NCBI GenBank assembly: GCA_943737045.1
Contig: CALSFV010000230.1
Span: forward strand, 930,001-994,000
DNA: 64,000 bases
Source: Parapristionchus giblindavisi
Lineage: Eukaryota > Nematoda > Chromadorea > Rhabditida > Diplogasteridae
Direction of reading: 5' to 3'
The first letter of the stretch is position 1. Every line of letters starts with the position of its first letter. The translations under genes and the position numbers were made by a program. Shown one piece after another: positions 48,721 to 61,456 of this stretch. Under the pieces are notes generated by a model. It saw nothing but the letters and a program-made list of their open reading frames with translations. It searched no databases and was not told the origin of the DNA.

Positions 48721-51700
48721 CACAAAAACGTTTATAATGATCATAGTATCGATCAGCCATAGAGAACACTCAATACAATCACTACATAATACATACTATC
48801 CGTAATAAAGCCAACAATAAGGTAGACTACTATTGACAACTATGGCTGGTCATCCTGTATGATTCTTGTTTCGTCATTTTCATATAAAAAGAGAGAGAGT
48901 TCACAATAGTCAATCGTTCATCATATTCTGATATCTTACATGATATGAAGCAAACGCATTCGGTGAATGCCGTAGAGAACATACTGGGAAGGACGCGAAC
49001 ACACGTCGCTGATAGAATACGACGAGATAGTACTGAAATATATCAGCCATCATTTAAAGACACACCCGAGCTAATAAGTGACTCTCCACTCTGGCCATGC
49101 TCTCTCGCAGACAAAGAAAGCGAAAGCGTTTCAAATTAGCTCGGGGTGTGCCCGGAAGGATAAGAAGTTGCAAATATGTCCTCCCTCTCCTACTCCTGAC
49201 TTACTCGGCTGCACATTCTCTCGCTATTTTTTTTCTTTTTCTTTAACTCTCGCCCACAACATAAGTAACTATCACAATCAGCCAACCTTCCTGTGAGTCA
49301 TCCAAACTCTCATCATCATCATCATCACGTAATCTATCCATCTTATCCAATAACATTCCTCCCTTCTCCTTATCCTTCCCACTCATTCCTCCCGCTGCAC
49401 TTCGTCCTTCTTTCGACAAATCAATCGATAATCTCTGGTAGGTCTTCACGAACAGGAAAATGTTATTAACGCCGATGGCAAAGATCAGAAATGGCTGCAC
49501 CTCCAGGCACATCAGAGTGGCACGAACACCGATCCAACCATAGAAACCTGAGAGATCAAAGATCAATCAATGTACCAAAGATCAAAGATCAATCAATGAA
49601 CCAAAGATCAAAGATCAATCAATGTATCAAAGATCAAAGATCAATCAATGTACCAAAGATTAAAGATCAATCAATGTACCAAAGATCAAAGATCAATCAA
49701 TGTACCAATGATCGAAGATCGATCAATGAACCAAAGATCAAAGATCAAAGGTCAACTTACCCATGACACTAAAGACGGCTGCGCCAATCGTGACCGACGC
49801 CATGATACCGGATGGAGCCTGGAATGATAGATACCGTAACCGCAGATAACCGTATTCTAGATATGAAATCACTACCGTAACCCAGACACTAAAGGGTACT
49901 GTAATATAGAGGGTACTGTACTCACATTACAGGCGATGAGATGAGCAAAGGGCGAGGCGTGATCGAGGGAGAATTGGGCCAGACCAAAGACGATGTAGAT
50001 GGCCATGATGATGTATCCAATGGCGACCACCCATACATCCGAGAGGGAGGCCGAATCGATCTCATCCTGTAAAAAGAAGAATGAAGGATTAATCGATACA
50101 ATCGCACTAATTTACACAAGAATACTACCAAGAACCACAACCCCCTCCGATCAACGACCCGGCAGAACCGTGTTTCAACTAGCCAAGATCTGGATAAGAT
50201 ATCATCAATGACAATTCAAGCATAGTTGTGTCAAGTAGAATCCAGCAAATAATACATTCAAAATTATTAATCATTATTATTGTTAACCCACCTCAATCGA
50301 TCGTTGGGTGATGAAATTCGCAACTACATAATCCGATGCGTACTCCTTCATCACGCCGATCACACTGAAAAAGGGATGTTACAGTATTGGACAAAAGGGG
50401 GCGGAGTCTCGAAAGAATAAGGAAAAGTCACGTACGCAGCCTCCCAGATCTCGGCTTTCTCAATGTTCGTCGGATCAATAGCGATAGTCAGGATGTAGTA
50501 ATCGGCATCCTCCTGGATCTGTACACTCTGTGCACGACCATCGACTGGAATTGAATAGATGAAATGTCATAGGCCGTATGTTGCAAACTACTTTCGAATT
50601 TTCTTTTTAAAACCCCACCGCATTTCGTGAAAACCAGACAGCATTTTGCAAATCAAAGCTATTCCACAAATGGTATGAATACTTGAGAGCGGTAATCCAC
50701 AGATACAAATCCATCAAATGGCAATAATGAAACACGAATGTCACGGGCGCGCTAGAATAGAACACGTTTAGCTAAACTCGTTGCCTGATAATTGCATTAT
50801 TTGTCCTAATTTCAAGTCTTTTAATAGAATTGTTAGACCTTCGCCGAGTCTCCCCAATTTATATGATGAGATGATAGTGAAACATGAATTAAAATGGCAT
50901 AATAGCAAATCCAAAATAAGCAGAATAGATCAAGTCTAACAAGCCACTACCATTACCATCGCTAAACCACAGACACAAGTCTGTAATATGAAGGTGGTGA
51001 AGCACGGATATCACGGGTACGTTGGCCTAATTGCAAAATGGAATAGAAAAAGCGTATCTATAATATACATATGATGAGATGATAGTGAAACATGGATTTG
51101 ACTGGCCTAACTAAAAATTCAAAATAAGGAGAATAGAACAAGGTGGATAGTAATCCATTTCATTACGAACACGTTGATTGCATTTCAATGTAAGCCAAGT
51201 AAAATAAAATACAAACAATAAAGATAATAAGACTAACCGTGTCCACTTGACCATCCACCGAATACGAGAGATGCCAACATCGGTCCACCGTATTGACCAA
51301 AACAGCTCAGATTATGCGTTGATGAAACGTGGATGGGATTCCTGGAATCAGGGATCAGATGAGATGGAAATGAATTATCACCGGTTGCTGCTTATTAAAT
51401 CAATTTATTTATTTATCATTTTTTAGTTTCGATAGTAAAACAACCATCAATATTCGCACAACAAAAAATATATTTCTCGGCATTAAAAAAACTGTTAAAA
51501 TCAATAAAATCTATTAACGACCTCAGCCTTTTCTTAACAATGAACCAACCAACAAGTTAATGATTAATGAGCTTACTTGATACATTCGATGAGATGAGCT
51601 TGCAGCACATCTCCTACTGCCATCACTCGTTCCTGCTGCTGTAGCATGCGATGGTCGCGATCTTCTCAAATATATTTTATATTTTCACAATACCAATGTC

Positions 51701-54700
51701 CGAAGAAAAAAAATCAGCAGTATACCTTCAGGTACAGTACATGGCAGCAATCAATCAATAATCCTACTTATACTCAATCAATCAATAATCCCACTACTAA
51801 TCAATCAATAATTCAACTACTACTCAATCAATCAATAATCCATCAATCAATACCTGCATCATGCACAGCCGTCGTCGTAAGAACTATCGATTGTTCCTTT
51901 GGAGACTCGGTGGCAGTCTTCTGGTCAGAGGGCATTATAAAATCTCCCAAACTATCGTCATCACTGAATGCATCAGGCCATTCATCATCGTCATCCTCTA
52001 TTGATTCTTCCTTCTTTATCGCTGTGAGGTCATCATCATCATAGGCCACGTCCGGACTGCAAGAATCAATGATTAGATGATCGTGTACAAGTATGAGTTT
52101 GCATACACATTAAATACAAGCACATAAAGTTATTATTATTATTAACGCGCAACTGCCACCGACAGTCCCTTCACTTAACTTGTTCACTACCAAAGACAAA
52201 AGTGAAGTGACCGTTTATGGGGTATTCACTTCTTTTAAAAATAATCAATCAATATTCTTCCTTTAAAATCAATCAATATTACATACTCGATAATCCTAAT
52301 CGATCCCTCATCGAATCCATTCCAATCTGATTCATTCTTCATCTCCATTCTATTGATCACTTCTTGCACCAGCGACATATTGTTCTCAAAAGATTATCGA
52401 TTAGTATATAGTATCCTACAGTATGCTGGGCTGATTACAGTACTCTACCATACCTGGAAGTACGAAAATGGCGAGATGACGAAGCAGTTATTATCGATCA
52501 TCTTGTAGCAGACATCCGATAGCGTCACAAACTGCAAAAATCGATATTTGATCTCTTATACTACAGTACTCACTACCGTAATCTACAGTTTCCTATTTTA
52601 TCATCACTCGTTTCATTGCATATTTCATGACTACATATAAATAATACAAATATTATTATATTACCTCCTCGACTCCTGCCACGACTCGTTTTCCTTTCAA
52701 ATTCACGATCTTCTCAGTGAGTTCGAAGGCCTAAATCAATCAATAATCATCAATTGCTCACTATTACCGTATCCGAAAGATACCGTAATCTGTGCACTTA
52801 CATGTTGCAGGAAGTAAACATCAAAGGCAGGACCGAATATCTTGTCTCCGAATCGATATTTAGATCGAAGAATTTCCGAGGGTCGTAGGAGAATCTGCGT
52901 GTATCGAGGAAGCTCACTGAAACAATCAAAAATCAATAATCCTAAAAGATTACTGTATCAAATACCGTACCCAAATAGTCGATCAAACTGGCTCTTCTCT
53001 AGCCTGGCTCTGCTGTCCGGCTGAGTCCAAGTATCGATGGGATCTTTGACAAAGTGTTGAGACGGCATACCAGCACAGAGGACAACCACAATCTACAAGG
53101 AGATTCAATCAATTTTGAACTACGTACTTTCGTATTTAATTTTAAACTAGAAAACAAAATCTCAAGAAATCCAACTCCCCTCTTGCTCTTTGCCAGTATT
53201 ATGGTTCTGAATCCCCCCTCTTACCATTCCCTCGTTAAGCCAATTCACTCAACCACTTTAAAAAATCTGTTAAATCGCGTTTGAGGAGATTAGAAGATTG
53301 CTTGGGATATACTCCGCCCACGTATGCAAATCGATAAATCGATAAGAGATATGCACAATCATCAACATACATATCAATAATGCATAAACAAACAAAACGG
53401 CTCAGTAAAAGTTTGCACAAGAGCGATAAGCGTGAGTCAGATATATATTTGCGATCCAATGATTTATCTGTTCAAAAGTTGAACAAAAAAACAATAAAAG
53501 TATTGAGTAGAATCTCCACACTTTAAAAGCACGCGACGAGCTAATTCGAAACTCTCCGCACTGGCAACGCTCTCTCGTAGACAAAGGAAGCGAGAGACCA
53601 TTGTCAGAGCGTAGAGTTTAAAATTAGCTAGGGGTGTTTCTTTAAACACTAAATGTGTACTCTTTTTATCTTGTATTATCCCCCGACTTATGAATAGACT
53701 GAAAACTCACAATGCATGAGGCCATCAAGATCCTGAATGGATGGGCAAAGACGACCTACAAAGTACCGTACTCGTCAACTGATCTTTGATCTTTGATCTT
53801 TTATCTCTTACCTCGGCATACCACATAGCTCCGGCTCGCTGTACATCATCCAACACGTCTCGACTGCCCCAATATGTGCCCGCGAACTTGATCTTCTGTA
53901 ATAATTAATAATTATTATTTTTTCTTTAGTTCACCATAAATCGTCAAAAGTATAATTTAGCAATAAAATGAGAAGAAATAAAATGATAAATTAATTGATA
54001 CTTGATACAATCTCCAAAGGACATTGTCCGATATCAACATTTATAAGTTATTCCACAACCAAAAATCCAAGAAGCAGAATGAGACACCATTAAAAAACTC
54101 GTTTTATCAAATATCAAAGAAACACGAAATTGCCTACTCGAATCAGGGATTCATTCTCTCACTTCAAAAATGTTTCGTTCAGAAAATCTTGCTATGCTGT
54201 ACATTCTTAAAGATTTCAGAGCATAGCCGAGTACGTATTGTTTATTTAAGCGAATGTTCGAGGCCATTTCAATCTGCTATAGGCATAATGCGCAACTAAA
54301 GATGATGAAAATATAGAATAAGACATGGATGGGCAGCATACGGAAAAATCCGTATCCGTAAAATCCGTATCGCGCACTCGGTTGTACCGTCTCCGTTTAA
54401 AAAAAAATGTAGTGGATCGTTTTTCGAAATATGATGGCAAAATTCGTTATTTTTTCGCTTAAAATCGTGATTTTTAGCTTATTTTCGCGTCATATGAATG
54501 AAAATCAGCCATTTACGACGAATCAATCCTCGCATTGTGAGGCTATGAAAATGTGTGAGAAATATTCATGCTCTCCATTAAAACATCTCCTTGACCATTA
54601 AAGCCACTACACTATGGTTTTCACACCTTTGGTTATCACGTATGAAGTGAGTACGATGAGCTAATTAAAAAAGCAGTGATAATACCGAGAATTACTCGGA

Positions 54701-57700
54701 ACATCATTGTATGAAGGGAGACTGATACCCGGATTCAACAAGGCACTTTCGTGTTTCATTTCCAATATTTCCCCACTCATACAACCAACCTTCTTCAACG
54801 CTGACTCTCCATCGCTCGTCTCCACTGGTCGTTGTGCTGCCAGTGCGAATATGACCAATAGGAGAGCAGCGATCGCACTGATCACGTAGGCGATACTGGA
54901 AATGTAACATTAATCATTTTATAATCAATAATTATCAATCGAAAATTATACATATATGACTGTATCGCCGACGCTTAATCAAAAACTCAACAATTCGATC
55001 CCATCAACAAATCAAGAAGTAATTAAGATCCATTTCTCCCCTAACGGTTTAGTACAGAAATATAGTCATTCTATTGTAGTTGTAATAAATGAATTGTTCA
55101 AAAAGTACAAATATATTTTTCCATGCATATTAAAGTTTAAAAAAACTAAATAATATTAATCACATTAAATTATCGTACCATGTGATCATATTGTATCCCA
55201 TCACTCCTTCAGCCGTCAGCCAACGCTCCCATACTGGTGTTATCGTTACCTGAATAAATCAATCAAAAGATCAAAGGTCAAAGATCAACTACAGTATGAA
55301 CAATGAATGAATGGTTCAAAGATCAAAGATCAACTACAGTATGCACATACATTTGGCTCCTCCGACGATACAGTAGTCAGCGTGAGATTTCGCTTCCATT
55401 TCCTCGCAAACGGTTGCACCCACGGTGATAGGGTAGCACTGCATGACTGAAAAAGGGATCAAATGGGCGGAGCTTGCTCATTTCTACCGTACCTTTTTGC
55501 ACGAATCACACCCACAACCATCATTGGCACCAGGAGAGGATTCTTCGTGACAAGCACGAACCGACGCGTCCAATTGTTGAATAGCCATCTGAGAGATCAA
55601 AAATCAAACACAATCAATCAATAACTCTATAACGATATACCGTAGGCCTATCGATCACAAAATCAATATCCATCAGCGTATCTCGATGCGTATCGTATTT
55701 TCCAAGGGTGTGCAAGCAATCCTGCAAAGATCAAAGATCAACTACACTGGATGAAACTTCAAATGTAAATTTTCAATTAAACATGCATTCAGTAGCCTGG
55801 TAAATAGTTTGATTTAAGCTAGATGGATGCTTGTACAGATACAGATTTAGTACTACTAAACATCATCACGCGGAACTTTTTCGTGGGGGTTCTCTACTTC
55901 ACTCAACATGTTTGATCGAGTACGGTCGTTTTCTTAAACGGAGAAAAACCTCTCAGAGACAGAAGAATAACAGATTGCAAGCAAATTCCCATATTATTTA
56001 TAATAATACTATTAAATATGAATGTACTATACCGTAACGCATTGTTCGTTGAAATCATTGGAGCACGATTCTCCCATATGACAGACCATCTGCATCGCTT
56101 TGCTTCCCATGAAATTAACCTGAAATCATACCAATATCAATAGGAGATAATGATTTAGCACGCAAACACTACTAGACGATACTTGAATAGCATTTAAAAT
56201 ATCACTATTAATACTACTATTAGTATAATTATTTAAAATATTAATGAAGCATTGTTCACAGCGTCTTCAAAAATATGTGAACCATACATGGGCGGGGTAC
56301 CTGGAGCTCGATTCTTCAGGGGGCAACCGAACGAAAAATGGTTAATTTTACAAGGGGCCTTCACTTTTTTTAAAACATTCACCTAAACGTCATTTTTTAA
56401 ACGGGACATTCCGCAAAATTTCGAAAAGCCCTCTTTTTACAGGGGGGGGGGCACCCCATGTCGGCGCCCATCTATGGCCTGCACTCCCTTGAAAATGAAA
56501 AATAAGTTTTTTTTTAAAATAAAAAGAATCATACATCTTTGCAGGACTTGAGCAGATCCGTAATAAATCGTCTCGATACGTGAAAGCTGACGTTTCCGAC
56601 CGAGGAACCAGACACCAGTGATGGGCCAGGATTGTCCCGCTGAAATGTTGATCTTTGATCTTTAGTCTTCTTTATGACACTAATGACAATGATCTTTGAT
56701 CTCCTGGCCTTGATCTTTGATGATTTTTAGCCTTCTCCAGTACTTCACATGTACAAGAGGTTCTACATGTTATAGATATTCTCAAAGCTACAGTACCTTT
56801 CGATAGTCGTACGACACAGGATTGGTGACGTTGGTGAATGATGCCTGATCGGGAGAGCAAGTGAAGTCACACCTTAGAAACAATCATTATCATTATGACA
56901 ACTTCAAAATCGTATTAAAACAATAAATTAATTCGAAAAAATAATAAAGAATTAAATTATATTAATAAATAAACCGGTTAGACATACCATAGTCGTCGAA
57001 AGTTCTGTAGGCACACCGGACACGATCGTAACAAGCTCTCCGCCTAAATATTTATTATAATTAAATTTATATATTTATTTGATGGATCAATATATAAATA
57101 TGAATAAATAAGTAAGTGTAAAGAAAGCGAGAGATTGCCAGAGTTTCAAATTATCTCGGGGGCGTGCCTTTAACAAAGTATTCAAATCATCTACGCCCGT
57201 CACATTCTGGTTTCAGGCAAATATTAAAGGCCAGACGAATCTGATTTGTATGATTTGTCTGAAGTGTGCAGAAGATAGCACTCACATTCTTGAGTGATGC
57301 CACCATCATGCTCAACTGCTCGGGCGCACAGCATAGCTTGCCACCTGGAATGATTTTTTTTTAAATTTATTTTTAAAATTAAAACACAATTTCATAAAAA
57401 CTCCTGGAGTGATGCCATGAATAAATCAATGCAAAGTTTAGTAAATTATAGTAATTTGTCGAGACCCCTCCAAAGGTTCCCCAAAAATGTTTATTGTTGA
57501 TATTTTAGTGGCATTTGTAAATCGTAAAGACTCTCCCACCAAGTTGCCCTAGCCACGCCAAAAGCCTAAAAGATCACACAATCCACTCACACACACAATC
57601 TACACTACACATTTTGTGCATGTCCTAGTCAAAGTCAGATTCCCTCCCTTTTCATCTCCATGATCATCCAGGGAGACCAAAGGATTAACTATCAATCGGT

Positions 57701-60700
57701 TATCTCTCATTATCCTTTTTAGATATAAGTCGAAAAGTACGCGGTACAAACGTACTCAGCATTTTCGGAGTTTTTTTGTTGAATGCTTTGCAGAACGTAA
57801 ATTTTGATAAATGCACTTTTTATATTTATTATAAATGTAGTATATTACATTTATGTCAAAATTCACTTTCGAGATTTACCCTCTGCAGAGTTTATCAGTC
57901 GTTACGGCAGAGGCACGTAAAGCAAATGTAACACCAACTAACGATAAATATTAGTCATATTAGCTTGCCCCTCGATTGGATCACTTTTGTACCCACATAG
58001 ATGAAATCTATGATATGACACAACTCAACGATGGCTCATTTCACGAGCACTATTCATCATAATACTTTTTACTCGCATTATTCAAAGTATAAGAGGCATT
58101 CTCTTTTGTGCTGTTCATTGACGTATAAATATTATTATATTAGCCTAGCAATAAGCGTAAATTCGTCATGGACAAGAAAAGGTCAATGCCCAACTTGTTT
58201 CAATAATCTCGTACATAAATCAACCCCACTGCACAGTCGCAGATGGGGGAAGTTGAGAGAAAGAGCGAAAGAGAGATAGAGAGAGATAGAGATGAAGAGA
58301 GAATAAGAGAGAAATAGATTTATGATACAGTCGCCGATAGACAACGGTTAGAGAAGTTACAGAAATAGAGAGAGATATGGTCAGAGGTAGAGAGATAGAT
58401 CACTCCTCTAGAAGGGGAGAAAGAAGGTAACAAGGGAACCGAGAATGGCGGGGACCATCAGTGCAAAATTCGTTGACATAGGTCGACTAGTACCCCCCAG
58501 GGGGTGACAGAACTGTTTTGAACTGATTGGATATTTGCTTCCTTGGTACCGAAAATCGATTATGAAAATGTGATGGAAATATGGGCGCGAGCCCCGTGGA
58601 ATAGTGTCAAACACTCAAAGAACACAGTCTGTGTCCTCCGTAGCCAAGTGGTTAGAGTGCGGAATTAGCTTTTGGAATGTCGCGGGTTCGAATCCCCCCT
58701 TCTACAATTTCTTTTGCTGTATTTTTTCTTTGCTTTTCAACAGCCAGTTTCAATTTAAACTTCATCTTCAACAACAACAACAACAAGGACAACGATAACA
58801 CCAACTACAAATCAACAACGATTGAGAAGTACCTTTTCGCATCGGGTGCAGAAAGAGCACGGAGCCATCGACCACAGCGTTCTCATGACTTTCAAAGCAA
58901 GAACGACCGCTCAACATACAAACTCTCTCGAATACAATGGTCTCTCCTTTGTCTTGCTTTCGAAGAAAAATGGCTTGGACCAGAATACTGTGCGACAACT
59001 GCATCGATAGATATGTTTAGCCTGTGAATTGATCCCATACTTCCAGCGCTTATTCCCGGAACTGTTCTGGAGAGGGGGAGAGAGGGAGAGAGAGAGAGAG
59101 GGGGGGGGGGGGGAGAGAGAGAGGGGGAGAGAGGGGGAGAGAGGGAGAGGGAGAGGGAGAGGGAGAGGGAGATGGCTTCATTACGTGATGAAGAAAAGCG
59201 AGATCCGAGAAGCAGTTCTGCTACAACTGATTCTGGGTACTTCTCAATTGTTGTTGATTTGTGGTTGTTGTTGTGTTGAAGATGAAGTTTAACTTTAAAA
59301 CTGCCTGTTGAAAAGCAAAGAAAAAATACAGCAAAAGAAATTGTAGAAGGAGGGATTCGAACCCGCGACATTCCAAAAGCTAATTCCGCACTCTAACCAC
59401 TTGGCTACGGAGGACACGGACTGTGTTCTTTGAGTGTTTGACACTATTCCACGGGGCTCGCGCCCAAATTTCCATCACATTTTCATAATCGATTTTCGGT
59501 ACCAAGGAAGTAAATATCCAATCAGTTCAAAACAGTTCCGTGACCCCCTGGGGGGTACTAGTCGACCTATGTCAACGAATTTTGTACTGATGGTCCCCGC
59601 CATTCTCGGTTCCCTTGTAAGCAAGATAGAATCATATGTGCACAACTAGTGGATGAGGGGTTTAGAGTCAATAGAAGAAGGAATAGACAGAACGAGATAG
59701 AATATGAGAGGAGTATGACAGATAGATCATGTCATACTACTTGTGTACAAAGCACGCATTGTCACTCTCAGTTTGTTCGGTTTTTCGTAAACAAATTCTA
59801 ACACTGATATAATCATAGCCCGTACTACTCTCAGAAAACAACTCCGAGTTCAAAGGAATACCCTAAGCTAATTTAATTTTAGTATATACAAGGCGAAATA
59901 GGAACCAATAACACTAAGATCTATGGTTCTATACAATATCTGACAAGATTCTCTCGCTTACATTGTAGGCGAGAGCGGGATAGTGCGAGACTATTTTGGT
60001 TCAAACTTTTAAGGAAAGCAAGAGATTCACTACAAACTAACCATGTAGATGTGGACAGACTTCTAGGAGAGACTCCTGTAGTCTGGTATCGAGTCCCGCT
60101 GAGTCTACTGCTGGAGTTGATCTACTGCAGGGAATGTACAGCAACTTTCCTCCACCAGCTCGAATCTGAAAGGAGAAATCCAATATATCAACGGAACGGG
60201 AATATCTGGTCAACGACAAAGACAGGCGAAAATAAAAATGACAAAAAAGTGACTAATATATTCTGATCAAATTAAATAAATATCATTTTCCCCGACTTAT
60301 CTGGCTGCTGTCCATGTATGCTGGTAATGTCTGTACTATTTCATACAAAAGATATGCATTATTTAATTCAATGACCACAATTAGTCAAATACGCCTGTTG
60401 CATTCATGTTCTATCACCAACATTAAAACAAAATATTCATCAATCTCTTTAATGTTCCGTGCGTATATCACTTTAGTCACTGATTACTAATCGAATGATA
60501 AGACATTCTTATGCTGCCCCGTTGTGACATATTAAATTACGTATCTTTGTTTTTTTCCCACTGAAACCGCAAAAAGATTATTATTATCATTATTCAACGA
60601 TTTTTTGGCAAGTGTTCTAATATCTTACGTGCATAATAAAGTATTCTGTATATACCTGTGCGCACGATCCATACATCGTACAATCAGCTACCGTAGTTGG

Positions 60701-60724
60701 TATCAGACTCGCTAATGTCATCAT
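43460..60724 (-). CDS. NPC1: NPC1-family intracellular cholesterol transporter, ~48 exons
   Basis: Lysosomal/endosomal multi-span sterol transporter. About 1.6 k residues (human 1,278). Exons 60656-60724 and 60042-60165 give a signal peptide (MMTLASLIPTTVA) and DCTMYGSCAQ; 57289-57344, 56988-57043, 56797-56872, 56535-56639, 56033-56119, 55641-55721, 55493-55588 complete the Cys-rich N-terminal sterol-binding domain (CPHLHGGKLCC, CDFTCSPDQASF). 54790-54895 is the first membrane span; exon near 53060 has KDPIDTWTQPDSRARLEKSQ. Sterol-sensing domain: exons 49925-50068, ~49790, 49290-49551, 48940-49032 (LPSMFSTAFTE), ~48460. The C-terminal luminal domain (NWLDDYGVWLRH) and last spans (VFPYSFYYVYYDQYL, SIELNALTIVNLAM) follow. 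Differences: an acidic insert (exon ~51850-52060), an Asp-rich insert after the VKTYQRLS loop, and a long Pro/Ser tail with a dileucine signal ESSPLL. An upstream 5' exon is possible because an acceptor lies at ~60770. Confidence 0.95.
44727..44831. mobile_element. Hairpin MITE, family A, both ends present
   Basis: attaaaggcacattgtgaat ... cacatggtgtgcctttaaga: both outer termini read ttaaaggcaca, which defines the family's ends. In an NPC1 intron. Confidence 0.85.
46800..46930. repeat. Degenerate ggttaacc-rich stretch
   Basis: Repeated variants of gggttaacca/gggtaacca (ggttacccgacgggtaacc, ggtgttaaccattggg, gagttaaccataggg) in an NPC1 intron; local hairpins likely. Confidence 0.6.
48690..48721. 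repeat. (TAA)n microsatellite
   Basis: About ten TAA/AAT units in an NPC1 intron. Confidence 0.9.
49052..49151. mobile_element. Hairpin MITE, family A, partly deleted
   Basis: atttaaagacacacccgagc ... aattagctcggggtgtgccc; the right inner arm is shortened (the gagagcattgcc block is missing). It lies 20 bp from the short NPC1 exon 48940-49032. Confidence 0.8.
49552..49760. repeat. Tandem array, ~26-27 bp unit, about 8 copies
   Basis: Units of the form ccaaagatcaaagatcaatc plus aatgta/aatgaa, with few substitutions, inside an NPC1 intron. Single gatcaaagatcaaagatc motifs occur in dozens of other introns in this window. Confidence 0.95.
50690..51170. repeat. Four degenerate repeats around gtgaaacacgaat
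   Basis: Motif copies at about 50727, 50878, 50994 and 51087 (atgaaacacgaatgtcacgg, gtgaaacatgaatt, gtgaagcacggatatcacgg, gtgaaacatggatttgact), each followed by related tggcctaa.t / aaaataag.agaatag text. Similar single motifs occur in FAH introns near 7411, 8763 and 9440. Confidence 0.6.
53522..53645. mobile_element. Hairpin MITE, family A, near-intact
   Basis: ctttaaaagcacgcgacgag ... aattagctaggggtgtttctttaa with inner ggcaacgctctctcgtagac / gaagcgagagaccattgtca. In an NPC1 intron. A right-half remnant is at 57121-57174. Confidence 0.85.
58633..58706 (+). other. tRNA-like block, left arm
   Basis: A-box tagccaagtggtta and B-box gggttcgaatccc at normal spacing. Acceptor and anticodon stems do not pair well, so it is probably a tRNA-derived (SINE-type) module or pseudogene rather than a working tRNA. 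Confidence 0.5.
58866..58992 (+). repeat. Dispersed repeat family C, plus copy
   Basis: Same ~120 bp sequence as 24850-24972, here in the centre of the fold-back element. Confidence 0.85.
59070..59173. repeat. GA/G-rich microsatellite
   Basis: gagagag and gagggagag units with an 11-13 nt run of G near 59101. Confidence 0.95.
59343..59413 (-). other. tRNA-like block, right arm
   Basis: Inverted copy of 58633-58706, identical at the A and B boxes. Confidence 0.5.
59858..60012. mobile_element. Family A MITE, diverged and expanded
   Basis: aaggaataccctaagctaat at the left and gattctctcgcttacattg / aggcgagagcgggatagtgc inner arms; the right terminus is weak. Confidence 0.45.
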
Positions 60725-61456
60725 CGACACAATGAGAAGTGTCCGGTGGACGTCCACTCTGCCTGAAGTCGATAATCAATAAATCAATATTTATCATGAG
60801 AGATACTTTTATTCTCTGCTGGCTAGAGACCATGACTAACGTACGGTCATTAAAAATATATATCATTACTTTGATAAGACATAGTTTCATAAGATATAGT
60901 TCCTCACAGTGGCCGTATAGATATGATTCATAACTGATAATAACAGTAATTCTGATAACGTGACTCATTAACTATGCCATAAAACGATTTGTGGAGGCGC
61001 ACTGTTGACAGCCCCCGAATGAGTGATCTTTGAGATTCTTATCTCTAGACTAGATATTCCCGACCGCTCTCATAAGACATTACAAACTACGAAGCCGGGC
61101 CGCATTTTGAAAATCTGTAAAGTAGCTATTCAAGCTATGGTTCGTATGGTGCGAATGATGCATTGAACGTTGATGATATGGTGGGACACTGGTAACTGTT
61201 TTCGAAAACTTTGTTCTTTTCGTACAACTTCTCGGTAGTGCTGTTCGGGTGTGTGTTGATCACATGATGATGTCAGAAGTCTGCGCAAACCATCTCCATG
61301 GATGGAGTAGTTTGACTATATAAGATCATATGCACACTCACTCTATGACTCATACAACCATATTTGATTAACTGCTGAGTGTCTATGAAACGTCAACAAC
61401 TTTCTCTCGAGTAAAAACGGTTATGGTTACAGATTCTTGTTCTTTATTCCATCATA

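Larger units (their letters stand above)
58431..59617. mobile_element. 1.2 kb fold-back element in NPC1 intron
   Basis: Arms 58431-58831 and 59236-59617 are reverse complements with few mismatches (outer end caagggaaccgagaatggcg). Each arm carries the same tRNA-like block. The centre holds a family C repeat (58866-58992) and a GA microsatellite. No transposase frame seen, so non-autonomous. Confidence 0.88.

Noticed and set aside
49491..49766. Repetitive frame with INQ/IKDQ repeats
   Set aside because: Translation of the aaagatcaa tandem array on the strand opposite to the NPC1 gene.
58633..58706. Functional tRNA gene
   Set aside because: The A and B boxes are good but the acceptor (tcctccg / ttctaca) and anticodon stems do not pair.
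58892..59371. 159-codon minus-strand frame
   Set aside because: Runs through the fold-back element, tRNA-like block and GA microsatellite; poly Ser-Leu-Pro is an artefact of the repeat.
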